From Janthinobacterium sp. GW456P (GTDB lineage: Bacteria > Pseudomonadota > Gammaproteobacteria > Burkholderiales > Burkholderiaceae_D), in the NCBI RefSeq assembly GCF_002127655.1, contig NZ_NEHB01000008.1, forward strand, positions 59,334 to 123,333: a stretch of 64,000 nt of DNA. Direction: 5' to 3'. The position numbers and the translations under genes were made by a program. Every line of letters starts with the position of its first letter. Positions within the stretch are counted from its first letter, which is position 1. Shown piece after piece: positions 1 to 8,551 of this stretch. The notes under the pieces were generated by a model. That model worked only from the letters and a program-made list of their open reading frames with translations. It was not told where the DNA came from and made no database searches.

Positions 1-3000
1 TCTCGCCCTGGATCACGGCGGGATAGCCCGTCATGGCGCGCGAGGTCTGCATGCCGGCCATCACGGCCGCCTCCACGCAGCCCGCGTTCAAGCCCGTCCT
101 GATCCAGTCGCCCGTCAGGAACAGGTTGCTGAAGCCCGACTGGTCGGTCGCCAGCCGGTACTGCGTGCTGCCCACCACCGACATCACGTAGCGCTCGGAC
201 GGATCGACGTTGGCGCGCCAGTACTGGCTGTCGAAGCGCGCCGGGCCACTGCCCTCCTTCGCGTCGACCAGCCATTGCCACGGGAACGCGCCCGGTGCGC
301 CGGCCTCGGGCCACAGCGCGCCGATCTCGCGTTCCAGCTGGTGCAGCGCGCCCTGTTTCGCCCTGGCCGCGCAGCGGGCGGGAAAAGCCGTGTCGGTGAC
401 GGGCGGATAGCTGTCGACGGGGAAGGCGCTGCAAAAATACGAGACGTTCTTCGGTTCCAGCCCCGCCGGCCAATCCTCGCGCGCCAATAATTGATCCATC
501 GGCGCCCACGTGTCGTACGGCTCCGTGAAGGCCGACAGCACCGGTTGCTGGCCCTTCGGCTGCGTGGTCCAGCCCATCTGGGACAAATCCTTGTTCAGCC
601 ACACCTGGTACGCCTGCGTGGCCACCGTTTTCACCTTGTCGGCCGCCAGTTGCAGGGCCGGGCTTTGCGCCAGCAGTTGCGGGCACAGGGCTTGCAGCGA
701 GCCGATGGAAATGCCGAACACCACCTTGTCGAAATCGACGCCCTTCTTCAACACCGTGGCGGGCAGCGCGCGGCCGAACGCCTGCCGATACTGCTGCGGC
801 CAGTCGCTCCAGTACGATTCCAGGTTGACTTCCTGCGCTTGCAGCAGCGCCGCCTGGGCCGGTTCGATCTGCGCATAATCGGGCGCGCTGGGCCAGCAAG
901 CCATGCCTTTCACGTCCACCAGCGGCGCATAGTCGGCGGCCGGGTCCTTCAATTGCACCTGCTGCGTGATGCGGATGCTGTCGATGTCGCCCGCACCCGG
1001 CACCAGTTCTTCCACGCGCTGGAAGAACTTGAATTCCACGCCGCGCTTGCGCAGCACTTCGTACAGCGGCGTGAAGATGGTGTCGCCCATGCCGGCCTGC
1101 ATCTTGAACATGATGCCGCCCTTGTAGGCCAGGCCGATGCGCGCCATCGAGCGCAGCAAGGTGCCCGCCTCGATGTTCGGCTTGGAAAAATCGCCGCCCT
1201 CGTAGGCGAACACCAGGTCGTAAAAGCCGCGCACGGGCGCCGAGTTGACGCTGAACTGCTCGTCGCCGCCATGCTTGCGCAGCCAGGCGCGGAAATCGAT
1301 GTCGTTGATGACGTCAAAGCCGTTCTTGAAGACGCCATCCTCGAACATGCCCTTCATGACCGTGATGCCCAGGTCCAGGCAGGTGAACAGGCGGCGCAAT
1401 TCATCGTCGCCATCGATCAGCGCACGGTAGCGCAGGCGCAGCCAGGCGCGGATGCCGTTCAGGGTACTGGCCAGCAGCTGGTGGCGGGCCCGGTCATGGC
1501 GCGTGGAGTCCGGCGCCAGGTCGGCCACCAGCGCGGCCAGGGCGCCGACGGACAAGCCCACGTCGAGCCCCAGTTCATCGGCCTGTCCCACCACTTCGTC
1601 GGCCAGGCGGCGCAGCCAGCCCGGCCACACGCCTTCGCCCTCACCTTGGGCGCTGGCGCCGGCAATGGCACGCTCAATGCGCGCGTCGGCGTCCGCCACT
1701 TGCCGGATCTGGCGTATCCACTGCTCGATCCAGCCCACCATGGCGATGGCCATCTGCCACAGGGTGACGTCTTCGCCGCCCTCGCCCGGCTCGCCCGGCA
1801 AGGTGGGAAAGACGATGGACCAGTTGCGCCATTGCCCCTTGACGTCTTCCGACAGGGCCACGTAATCGTGTTGTTTAAAAGCGTCGCGCCAGGTGGCCAG
1901 CGGCGCGCCGGGAGGGCGTTCCAGGCTGGCGTAGGCTTCCTTGATCATCCTGAAGGCGTTCGCATAAAAACCGAACCAGATGTGCAGGCCGTGTTCCTCG
2001 ATGCGCTGGCCGAGCTGCGCATTGCGCCCGCTGGCGCCCTTGCCGCCCAGGCGCCAGCCCAGCTGGTAGACGGTGATGGCATGCCGGTTTTGCCAGCCCG
2101 GCTGGTTCGTCAAATAATACGCGGTGGTCATGGCCGCCACGCCGCCGCCCAGGATGGCGATCTTTTCCGGCGCGATGCGGGAATTGTCGACCAGTTCCTC
2201 GCCCGGCATGGCCGTGAAATCGAAATTCACATTGAAGGGCAAAATGGCCGCCTGCGGTCCCAGCTGCAAGCCCAGGGTCTGGTCCAGCGGGAAGCTGTCG
2301 AAGGCGTGCAGCGTGCATTCGTACTCATAGCCGAGCAGGCGCGCGCTGTGCAGGCGGTTGATCTCGGCCGGCGCGGCCACCAGGGCCTGGTACACGGCTT
2401 TCACGCCCGCGCTGTCGGGGAATTGCTTGAGGAATATCTGGTCGATGCGCGGGTTGCGCAGCAGCGACAGGATGTCGGCCCAGCCGGCCTGGTCCATGTC
2501 GAAGAAATCGGGGATGGAGAGAAAAATCTGGAATGCCTGCTCGATGAGCTCGAGGAAACTGTTGACGGGTTTGTGCTGTCCCGTCTGCACGGTGGCATTG
2601 ACTTCCAGCAGCGGATGCAGGGCCAGCTTCGTTTCCGGCGAAAAATGCTGGAAACCCTTGGCGGCGACGGCGCAGCGCAGCGGCTCGCTGCCGGCGGCGG
2701 GAATCTCGTAGTCGCACAAGTATTTCGGATAGCCGAACAGTTCGCGGCCGTTGATCAGGGCCATCGCATCATCGACGAAGATATGGCACGGATACCAGTA
2801 GATATGCGCGAGCTTGCCGTGTTCATCCATCTGGCCGACCATGATCCAGGTGACGATGTCGACTTCCGTGATCCAGCCCTTGGCCTGGTCGACGGGGTTG
2901 GCGGAATCGGCATGATTGACGCGCGTAAACGTCAGCATCACATACGGCGACAGGGCTTTCAGGGTCATCCTGCTGCCCGCCACCTGGTTCAGGGTGGTGT

Positions 3001-3142
3001 TCACGGTGGCCTGCAGCTTGGCCAGGTCGCCCCTGACGAAATAGCCGTACATTTCCGACTGTTTCAATTGCAGCGGCGAGTGCATCATCACCGAACCGCC
3101 CTGATAGATATACGAAGGTCTTGCCGAAGGTATCGCCGTCAT
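1..3142 (-). CDS. ADC-like domain fused to FAD/NAD(P)-dependent amine-oxidase-type oxidoreductase (partial, C-terminus cut)
   Basis: The minus frame stays open from an ATG at 3142 to the window edge (1047 codons, no stop seen). Residues about 20-290 resemble acetoacetate decarboxylase, with GRELFGYPKY carrying a lysine at residue 140 where that family has its Schiff-base lysine. A second domain begins at about 326 with the dinucleotide fold KIAILGGGVAAM (GGG at 332-334) and ends near the edge with TGDWIRTGLNAGCVEAA, the C-terminal FAD-binding signature of phytoene-desaturase/amine-oxidase enzymes. It is probably a soluble flavoenzyme; the substrate is unknown. Dense antisense frames here are GC-driven shadows. 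Only a few C-terminal residues are probably missing, because the FAD signature normally lies close to the end. The FAD domain call is solid; the decarboxylase-like call is a motif judgement. Confidence 0.8.
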   Translation of the reverse strand, partial: MTAIPSARPSYIYQGGSVMMHSPLQLKQSEMYGYFVRGDLAKLQATVNTTLNQVAGSRMTLKALSPYVMLTFTRVNHADSANPVDQAKGWITEVDIVTWIMVGQMDEHGKLAHIYWYPCHIFVDDAMALINGRELFGYPKYLCDYEIPAAGSEPLRCAVAAKGFQHFSPETKLALHPLLEVNATVQTGQHKPVNSFLELIEQAFQIFLSIPDFFDMDQAGWADILSLLRNPRIDQIFLKQFPDSAGVKAVYQALVAAPAEINRLHSARLLGYEYECTLHAFDSFPLDQTLGLQLGPQAAILPFNVNFDFTAMPGEELVDNSRIAPEKIAILGGGVAAMTTAYYLTNQPGWQNRHAITVYQLGWRLGGKGASGRNAQLGQRIEEHGLHIWFGFYANAFRMIKEAYASLERPPGAPLATWRDAFKQHDYVALSEDVKGQWRNWSIVFPTLPGEPGEGGEDVTLWQMAIAMVGWIEQWIRQIRQVADADARIERAIAGASAQGEGEGVWPGWLRRLADEVVGQADELGLDVGLSVGALAALVADLAPDSTRHDRARHQLLASTLNGIRAWLRLRYRALIDGDDELRRLFTCLDLGITVMKGMFEDGVFKNGFDVINDIDFRAWLRKHGGDEQFSVNSAPVRGFYDLVFAYEGGDFSKPNIEAGTLLRSMARIGLAYKGGIMFKMQAGMGDTIFTPLYEVLRKRGVEFKFFQRVEELVPGAGDIDSIRITQQVQLKDPAADYAPLVDVKGMACWPSAPDYAQIEPAQAALLQAQEVNLESYWSDWPQQYRQAFGRALPATVLKKGVDFDKVVFGISIGSLQALCPQLLAQSPALQLAADKVKTVATQAYQVWLNKDLSQMGWTTQPKGQQPVLSAFTEPYDTWAPMDQLLAREDWPAGLEPKNVSYFCSAFPVDSYPPVTDTAFPARCAARAKQGALHQLEREIGALWPEAGAPGAFPWQWLVDAKEGSGPARFDSQYWRANVDPSERYVMSVVGSTQYRLATDQSGFSNLFLTGDWIRTGLNAGCVEAAVMAGMQTSRAMTGYPAVIQGE

Positions 3143-3342
3143 TGCCCTGCCCCTAAATGAAGTTTCAGACAAACAAGATTGCTATAGTGTATTTGAGAAA
3201 GAACAATGCATGATATGAAATAAATTAAAGGCTTTGCCAAGATGCATAGGCTCAGCTGCAAGCGGCTGGCGCACGGCAGCCGGGGCAAGCGCCTGCCATC
3301 GGGTGTACGATGAAGCCTCTTGAGCGTTCCGAGCACCCTGCC

Positions 3343-3891
3343 ATGGCAATGATTACCACTGACTACGTTTCCACCTATTCAGGCAACCGTTTTTATCCCT
3401 TGCGCCCGCATATCGACAAGGTCGCCATCGAAGACATTGCCCACGGCCTCGCCTACCAGTGCCGCTTCAATGGACAGACGCAAGTGTTTTACTCGGTCGC
3501 CCAGCACAGCCTGATCGTCGCCGAACTGGTGCCGCCCCATTTGCGCCTGGCCGCCCTGCTGCACGACGCGGCCGAAGCCTACCTGGGCGACATGGTGAAA
3601 CCCTTGAAAGTGCTGCTGCCGGAATTTGCCATGCTGGAAGACAAGGTCAGCGCCATCATCGCCGCCACGTATGGCCTGGATTTTTCCGATTACGCACCGA
3701 TCAAGCGGGCCGACCTGATCGCACTGGCCACGGAAAAGCGCGACCTGATGCCGCACTCGGCCGAACGCTGGGCTTACCTTGACGGCATCGCCCCCTTGCC
3801 CGGTATAATCGACGCCATGGGCCCGGCCGAAGCCAAGCAGCGCTTCCTACACGCCTTTGCCCAGTTGGGCGGGCTTGGGCTGGCCGCATGA
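3343..3891 (+). CDS. HD-domain phosphohydrolase, YfbR-like
   Basis: Predicted soluble metal-dependent HD hydrolase of 182 residues; relatives dephosphorylate nucleotides (YfbR-type 5'-nucleotidases), but the substrate here is inferred. The metal-binding pattern is visible: H in FYSVAQHS, the HD pair in ALLHDAAEAYLGDM, and a later D in KRADLIALATEKRDLM. An in-frame ATG at 3310 would add 11 residues; neither start has a strong Shine-Dalgarno sequence. I prefer 3343 because homology-like sequence begins at ITTDYVSTYSGN. It stands alone, divergent from the large flavoenzyme gene. Confidence 0.75.
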   Translation: MAMITTDYVSTYSGNRFYPLRPHIDKVAIEDIAHGLAYQCRFNGQTQVFYSVAQHSLIVAELVPPHLRLAALLHDAAEAYLGDMVKPLKVLLPEFAMLEDKVSAIIAATYGLDFSDYAPIKRADLIALATEKRDLMPHSAERWAYLDGIAPLPGIIDAMGPAEAKQRFLHAFAQLGGLGLAA

Positions 3892-3933
3892 AATGCTGCC
3901 AGCTTGCCGCATGAACGGGCGCTAAGCCCCGGT

Positions 3934-4150
3934 TTTTGCACAGCTTTTTTAGATATCCACAGCAACTGTGGATAAAGTTGTTGATAAGCCCCTCTTGACA
4001 AGCCGCAACACCAGTATTGATGCGGGTTTCAACAATTTGCTGATTTCACAGGCATTTTTTTACCCCAATGAAATCAATGACTTGCAATCACGAATTTGTG
4101 CTCAAGCAAAGTTACTTCGCCGCCATGAAAATATATTTTTCTGTGCATAA
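3934..4150 (+). repeat. AT-rich non-coding element A with DnaA-box-like sites
   Basis: The gap 3892-4254 has no credible gene. It contains TTTTGCACA (3934-3942), an imperfect ATATCCACA (3953-3961), a perfect inverted DnaA box TGTGGATAA (3967-3975), a near box TGTTGATAA, TTGACA (3995-4000), an AT-rich stretch, and a last box TGTGCATAA (4142-4150). The same order of motifs recurs about 1 kb downstream (element B, 5005-5201). The two copies align by eye over roughly 200 bases with much divergence. It lies just upstream of the receiver-domain gene, so it could also hold that gene's promoter. Confidence 0.55.
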
Positions 4151-4254
4151 GCAATTCAGGCGGCTGGCCGTCTTGCTTGAACAGCATTGTTTTGACAAAC
4201 CCCGTAGACTGGCATAGTGTGGAGTAGCAAGCACGATCAACGGTGGATAAACGC

Positions 4255-4854
4255 ATGAACATGGATAGCGACAACGCCGCCAAGGGAGCGGACGAACCGG
4301 ACTGGCTGGTCGACGAACCGCTGGAACGGGCAGACGCGGCGGCAGAGCCTGCCACCGCGGCGCCATGGCGCGTGCTGATCGTCGATGACGATGTCGACGT
4401 GCACGTGGTGACCAAGTTCGCCCTCAGCCAGGCCAGCTTCCAGGGCCGCAGGCTGAGCTTTTTGCACGCCTACTCGGGCGCCGAGGCGCTCACCTTGCTG
4501 CGCGGCACTTCCGATATCGCCGTGGTGCTGCTCGATGTGATCATGGAAACCCAGGATGCCGGGCTGCAAGTGGCGCGCCAGATCCGCGAAGAGCTACACA
4601 ACAGCGCCGTGCGCATCATCCTGCGCACGGGCCAGCCCGGCCAGGCGCTGGAACACCGCATCATCATCGATTACGACATCAACGATTTCTGGTGCAAGAC
4701 CGACCTCACCACGCGCAAGCTGTTTACCACCGTGATCGCCTCGCTGCGCACCTATGCCACCTTGCGCGAAGCGGAGCAGCAAGTCGCCGAACTGGCTGCC
4801 GCCCTGGCCCAGTGCGGCGACACGCCAGCGGCGCCGGCCGGCGGCACGCCCTGA
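4255..4854 (+). CDS. stand-alone response-regulator receiver protein
   Basis: A 199-residue protein with an acidic N-terminal tail (about 35 residues) followed by one receiver domain: WRVLIVDDDVDVHVV supplies the acidic pocket, VVLLDVIMET the phosphoacceptor aspartate, and LRTGQPGQ the switch threonine region. The LRTGQPGQ...YDINDFWCKTDLT segment resembles the receivers of DUF3369/HD-GYP regulators, yet no output domain follows; only a short helical tail (LREAEQQVAELAAAL) remains. It therefore probably signals by protein contact. A GTG at 4243 is in frame, but ATG 4255 is better placed behind GGTGG. No kinase gene is adjacent. Confidence 0.8.
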   Translation: MNMDSDNAAKGADEPDWLVDEPLERADAAAEPATAAPWRVLIVDDDVDVHVVTKFALSQASFQGRRLSFLHAYSGAEALTLLRGTSDIAVVLLDVIMETQDAGLQVARQIREELHNSAVRIILRTGQPGQALEHRIIIDYDINDFWCKTDLTTRKLFTTVIASLRTYATLREAEQQVAELAAALAQCGDTPAAPAGGTP

Positions 4855-5004
4855 ACACAGCCGCTACTTTCAGTCATAAAAACAAGAGCACTGGATAGGC
4901 ATACAGGCTTGTGGCATGCCCCGTTTTGGCCCATCCCGCGCGCCGAAAGCAGGCGCTGGCCCATCCCTTTTTCCTAAGTGGCGGATTGTTAAGCGCTTTT
5001 TCAG

Positions 5005-5201
5005 ATATCCACACGGACTGTGGATATCTTTGTGGATAAGGGCCTATTGACAGCCTTCAAAGCCACAGCCCGTGCGGCTTTCAATAAACTGCTCAATCAA
5101 ACAGCAAAAATAAAATCCATTAAAATCAAACACTTAGAAAGTCACGCATAATCACAAGAAAATTATTTCGCCAATTTCGTTAGCCCATCATTTGTGCATA
5201 A
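5005..5201 (+). repeat. AT-rich non-coding element B with DnaA-box-like sites
   Basis: The gap 4855-5270 holds no gene I can support. It repeats the layout of element A: ATATCCACA (5005-5013), TGTGGATAT (5019-5027), perfect TGTGGATAA (5031-5039), TTGACA (5047-5052), an AT-rich stretch, and TGTGCATAA (5193-5201). Unlike element A it lies between two converging genes, so a simple promoter role is less likely. Confidence 0.55.
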
Positions 5202-5270
5202 CTGAGCCGTAATGATCAATCCGACAACACCGGGCCGACGCTGCCGGCAACACAGTTGCCGCGAGGACAC

Positions 5271-5492
5271 TCAGTGCACGGCCTGGCGGCGCTGCTCCGG
5301 ATGCAGCAGCACGCGCTCGATCAGGTCGGGGGCGACATTGTACGACTTCAGGTATTCCAGCGCGCACAAGGTGCTGAAGGCTGCCTGCACGGCGATGCCC
5401 AGATTGACGATATCGGACATCTTCTGGTCGATGCGGGCATGCAGCACCACGGTTTTGGCGGGCATATGCAGCGTTTCTGTGGAATGAGGCAT
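5271..5492 (-). CDS. small conserved-looking hypothetical protein
   Basis: A 73-residue protein of unknown function. ATG 5492 follows GAG of CAGGAG with 9-nt spacing, which favours it over the in-frame TTG at 5501. The sequence is mainly helical, with no signal peptide, no membrane segment, and one internal cysteine (STLCALEYLK). The good ribosome site and the absence of a competing frame support it as a real gene. No function is proposed. Confidence 0.5.
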   Translation of the reverse strand: MPHSTETLHMPAKTVVLHARIDQKMSDIVNLGIAVQAAFSTLCALEYLKSYNVAPDLIERVLLHPEQRRQAVH

Positions 5493-5712
5493 GATAAGCA
5501 ACTCCTGCGAAGGGGACGGAGGGATGAGTGGGCGTAGCGGGGACGAGCCACGTCAGCGCGGACAGGGACAGCGGTCATGTTTCCGCTAAAAGTATTGCCG
5601 ATAAACTCTCGATGTCAATGGCAGGGAAACATGAGCCACGGTTTTTTTCTTGCAGGCACAAGCAGAGTCGAAAGCGATGGACAAGCGCGATCGGCCACGG
5701 CGATAATCAGCC

Positions 5713-6300
5713 ATGCCCTCGCCTTCCACGCCTCCGCCCGACCTGCCCCGCCCGCAACCGGCCTCCCTTGCCGACCTGTTCTTCTCGTTCACCTGGCTGG
5801 CCCTGCAAGGCTTTGGCGGCGTGCTGGCCGTGATCCAGCGCGAAATGGTGGAGCGCAAGCGCTGGCTGACGCAGGAGGAATTCCTGGAAGACTGGGCCGT
5901 GGCGCAGATCATGCCCGGGCCGAATGTCGTCAACCTATCGCTGATGGTGGGCGGGCGCTATTTCGGTTTGAAAGGCGCGCTGACGGCGCTGGCCGGCATG
6001 CTGACCGCCCCGCTCGTCATCGTGCTCGTGCTGGGTGTACTGTACACGCGCTTTGGCGACAATCCGCAGATGGCGGGCGCACTGCGCGGCATGGCGGCTG
6101 TCTCGGCCGGCATGATCGCCGCCACGGGCGTGAAGCTGGCGACTGCGCTGGCCAAGCATCCGCTGCCCCTGTGGCTGACCTTGTCCATCACCGTGCTGGG
6201 CGTGCTGATGGTGGCCGTGCTGCGCTGGCCGCTGCTGTACATCCTGCTGGGCCTGGGCGGCATCGGCTGCCTGCTCACCTATCGAAAGCTGTCCACATGA
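5713..6300 (+). CDS. chromate transporter, N-terminal-half subunit (ChrA family)
   Basis: Membrane protein of 195 residues corresponding to one CHR domain. The N-terminus carries LALQGFGGVLAVIQREMVE and the family motif MPGPNVVNLSLMVG; several hydrophobic segments follow. Single-domain CHR proteins work as pairs in opposite membrane orientation, and the next gene supplies the partner. The stop overlaps the next start (ATGA). The family exports chromate by proton or sulfate exchange; that this pair does so is inferred, and some short ChrA pairs have other anion substrates. Confidence 0.85.
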   Translation: MPSPSTPPPDLPRPQPASLADLFFSFTWLALQGFGGVLAVIQREMVERKRWLTQEEFLEDWAVAQIMPGPNVVNLSLMVGGRYFGLKGALTALAGMLTAPLVIVLVLGVLYTRFGDNPQMAGALRGMAAVSAGMIAATGVKLATALAKHPLPLWLTLSITVLGVLMVAVLRWPLLYILLGLGGIGCLLTYRKLST

Positions 6301-6881
6301 ATCCGCCCCTGCAACTGGTGTTAAGCGCGGGCGACTGGCTGAACCTGTTCGGCCACTACCTGATGCTGTCGCTGATGTCGATCGGCGGCGCCATTTCCAC
6401 CACCTCCGAAATGCACCGCTTCCTCGTCGAACAGCATGGCTGGCTGACGCAGGCGCAATTCAACGAGTCGATCGCGATCGCCCAAGCCGCCCCCGGCCCC
6501 AATGTGCTGTTCGTCGCCCTGATGGGCTGGAATGTGGGCATGAATGCGGGCAGCTACACGGCCGCCTATCTCGGCGTGTTCATCACGATGGTGGGCATCA
6601 TGCTGCCCAGCACCACCCTGACCTATGTGGCGGCCCAGTGGGGCTACCGCAACCGCGACCTGCGCCCCGTGCGCGCCTTCAAGCAGGGCATGGCACCCAT
6701 CGTCGTCGCCCTCCTGATTTCCACGGGCATGATCCTGGGCGGCGCCAACCATGACATCCGCACCGACTGGCCCCTGTGGAGCCTGTCCATCGTGGCCGGC
6801 CTGATCATCTGGCGCACGAAGATCCATTTATTGTGGCTGCTGGCGGCAGGCGCTGTACTGGGCTGGCTCCAGTTCGTTTAA
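6297..6881 (+). CDS. chromate transporter, C-terminal-half subunit (ChrA family)
   Basis: Second CHR half, 194 residues, starting inside the previous stop codon (ATGA). It shows the paired motifs LMSIGGAISTTSEMHRFLVE and APGPNVLFVALMGWNVG and about five to six membrane segments. Translational coupling and 1:1 pairing with the upstream half support a heteromeric inner-membrane transporter. The same frame is open upstream of 6297, but that part overlaps the first subunit and has no membrane character. Confidence 0.85.
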   Translation: MNPPLQLVLSAGDWLNLFGHYLMLSLMSIGGAISTTSEMHRFLVEQHGWLTQAQFNESIAIAQAAPGPNVLFVALMGWNVGMNAGSYTAAYLGVFITMVGIMLPSTTLTYVAAQWGYRNRDLRPVRAFKQGMAPIVVALLISTGMILGGANHDIRTDWPLWSLSIVAGLIIWRTKIHLLWLLAAGAVLGWLQFV

Positions 6882-7019
6882 AACGCCTATCAAAACCTGC
6901 TGCGCGTCGTCATTTGCGGCCTGCGATGCTCACTGTACCTTCGTACCGTTGCGCTTCTCGAGCCAACGGGGGCGCCGAGCCTTCCTTCCGTTCGTTACGG
7001 TGTTGCCAGGCCTTGCTCC

Positions 7020-7718
7020 TTATACTGCCAGATGCCGCTTCACGTCCTCGCCATCCATCTGTTCCGCCTTGCCGCTGGCCACCACGCTGCCGCGCGACAA
7101 CACGATAAAGTCGTCGGCCAGTTCGCGGGCGAAATCGAAATACTGTTCGCACAGCACGATGGCCATGTCGCCCCGCTGTTTCAACAAGGAAATGACCCTG
7201 CCTATATCCTTGATGACGGAGGGCTGGATGCCCTCTGTCGGCTCGTCAAAGATGATCAGCTGCGGCTCGGCCAGCAGGGCGCGGGCGATGGCCAGTTGCT
7301 GTTGCTGCCCACCGGACAAATCGCCGCCGCGCCGCTGCAGCATCTCTTTTAATACTGGAAACAGTTCGTACACGTGGGGATCGATGCGCGTGGCCAGCCT
7401 GCCCCGCTTCACCGCCATGCCCATCAGCAAGTTTTCCTCGACCGTCAGGCGCGCAAAGATGTCGCGCCCCTGCGGCACGTAGGCGATGCCCAGCTTGGCG
7501 CGCGCATGCGGCGCCAGCCCGGTGATGTCGCGCCCATGGAATACCACCTTGCCCTGCGCCACAGGCAGCACGCCCATCAGGCATTTCAGCAAGGTCGTCT
7601 TGCCCACGCCGTTACGTCCCAGCAGGGCCAAACACTCGCCCTTGCGCGCCGACAGGTCGATGCCGCGCAAGGTGTGCGAGGAGCCATAGTATTGATTTAA
7701 TTCTTGCACTTCGAGCAT
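7020..7718 (-). CDS. urtE: urea ABC transporter ATP-binding protein UrtE
   Basis: Cytoplasmic ATPase of 232 residues, last gene of the urt operon. Walker A is GRNGVGKTT, the Q-loop lies in YVPQGRDIFARLTVEENL, the signature is LSGGQQQQLAIARAL, and Walker B is IIFDEPTEG. It is of the LivF type, which pairs with UrtD to power urea uptake through UrtB/UrtC. Two bases separate it from the urtD stop. Its C-terminus (GEDVKRHLAV) is typical of UrtE. Confidence 0.93.
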   Translation of the reverse strand: MLEVQELNQYYGSSHTLRGIDLSARKGECLALLGRNGVGKTTLLKCLMGVLPVAQGKVVFHGRDITGLAPHARAKLGIAYVPQGRDIFARLTVEENLLMGMAVKRGRLATRIDPHVYELFPVLKEMLQRRGGDLSGGQQQQLAIARALLAEPQLIIFDEPTEGIQPSVIKDIGRVISLLKQRGDMAIVLCEQYFDFARELADDFIVLSRGSVVASGKAEQMDGEDVKRHLAV

Positions 7719-7720
7719 GG

Positions 7721-8551
7721 TTACCTTCCCAGATAGACTTCGATCACGCGCTCGTCGGCTTGCACTTCATCCATGCGCCCCTGCGCCAGCACGGCCCCTT
7801 CATGCAGCACGGTGACGATGCCTTGCTGGGCAATGTCCGTCACGAAACCCATGTCGTGCTCGACCACCATGATCGAATGCTTGCCGCGCAATTCATTGAG
7901 GAGCTCCGCCGTGCGCGCCGTTTCCGCGTCGGACATGCCGGCCACCGGTTCGTCCAATAAAATCAGCTGCGGTTCCTGCATCAAGAGCATGCCGATTTCC
8001 AGCCACTGCTTTTGCCCATGCGACAGCAGTCCGGCCGGCCGCGCTTCGTGGCCATTCAGGCGTATCAGGCGCAAGACCGATTCAATCCTGCCCGCCTGCT
8101 CGGAAGACAAGCGCGCAAACAGGGTGGGCGCCACGCGCTTGTCCATCTTCATCGCCAGTTCCAGGTTGTCGAATACCGTGTGCTGCTCGAACACGGTGGG
8201 GCGCTGGAACTTGCGGCCGATGCCCGCGTGGGCGATCTGCGCTTCCGTCATGCTGGCCAGATTCATGGTCTGGCCGAACCAGGCCGTACCGGACGTGGGA
8301 CGCGTCTTGCCCGTGATGACATCCATCATCGTCGTCTTGCCCGCGCCGTTCGGGCCGATGATGCAGCGCAACTCGCCCACGGAAATGTCGAGGCTCAACT
8401 TGTTGATGGCCTTGAAGCCGTCGAACGACACGCTGATATCTTCCAGATACAAAATCGCGCCATGCGTCGTATCGACGCCCTCGCCTTTTACGCGCGAATA
8501 CGTGGGGCCAGCCTCGGCGCTGGCCATGCCGGGCAACATGCGGATGCTCAT
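7721..8551 (-). CDS. urtD: urea ABC transporter ATP-binding protein UrtD
   Basis: LivG-type ATPase of 276 residues. Walker A GPNGAGKTTMMDVITG, signature LSHGQKQWLEIGMLL and Walker B LILLDEPVAGM are all intact. I start it at ATG 8551, which overlaps the urtC stop (ATGA); the frame is open further upstream, but that part lies inside urtC. A roughly 40-residue N-terminal lead precedes the ATPase core. It acts with UrtE on the cytoplasmic face. Confidence 0.93.
   Translation of the reverse strand: MSIRMLPGMASAEAGPTYSRVKGEGVDTTHGAILYLEDISVSFDGFKAINKLSLDISVGELRCIIGPNGAGKTTMMDVITGKTRPTSGTAWFGQTMNLASMTEAQIAHAGIGRKFQRPTVFEQHTVFDNLELAMKMDKRVAPTLFARLSSEQAGRIESVLRLIRLNGHEARPAGLLSHGQKQWLEIGMLLMQEPQLILLDEPVAGMSDAETARTAELLNELRGKHSIMVVEHDMGFVTDIAQQGIVTVLHEGAVLAQGRMDEVQADERVIEVYLGR

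Noticed and set aside
491..3160. 889-codon open frame on the plus strand
   Set aside because: It is the antisense of the FAD enzyme; R/A/H/Q-rich translation without domains, caused by GC-rich third positions.
3892..5270. Chromosomal replication origin
   Set aside because: DnaA boxes are present, but dnaA, dnaN, gyrB or rpmH are not adjacent, and neither element has the full box array expected.
6882..7019. Possible repeat or gene between the chromate transporter and urtE
   Set aside because: Short gap between converging genes; weak inverted segments (GTACCTTCGTAC) only, not enough for a call.
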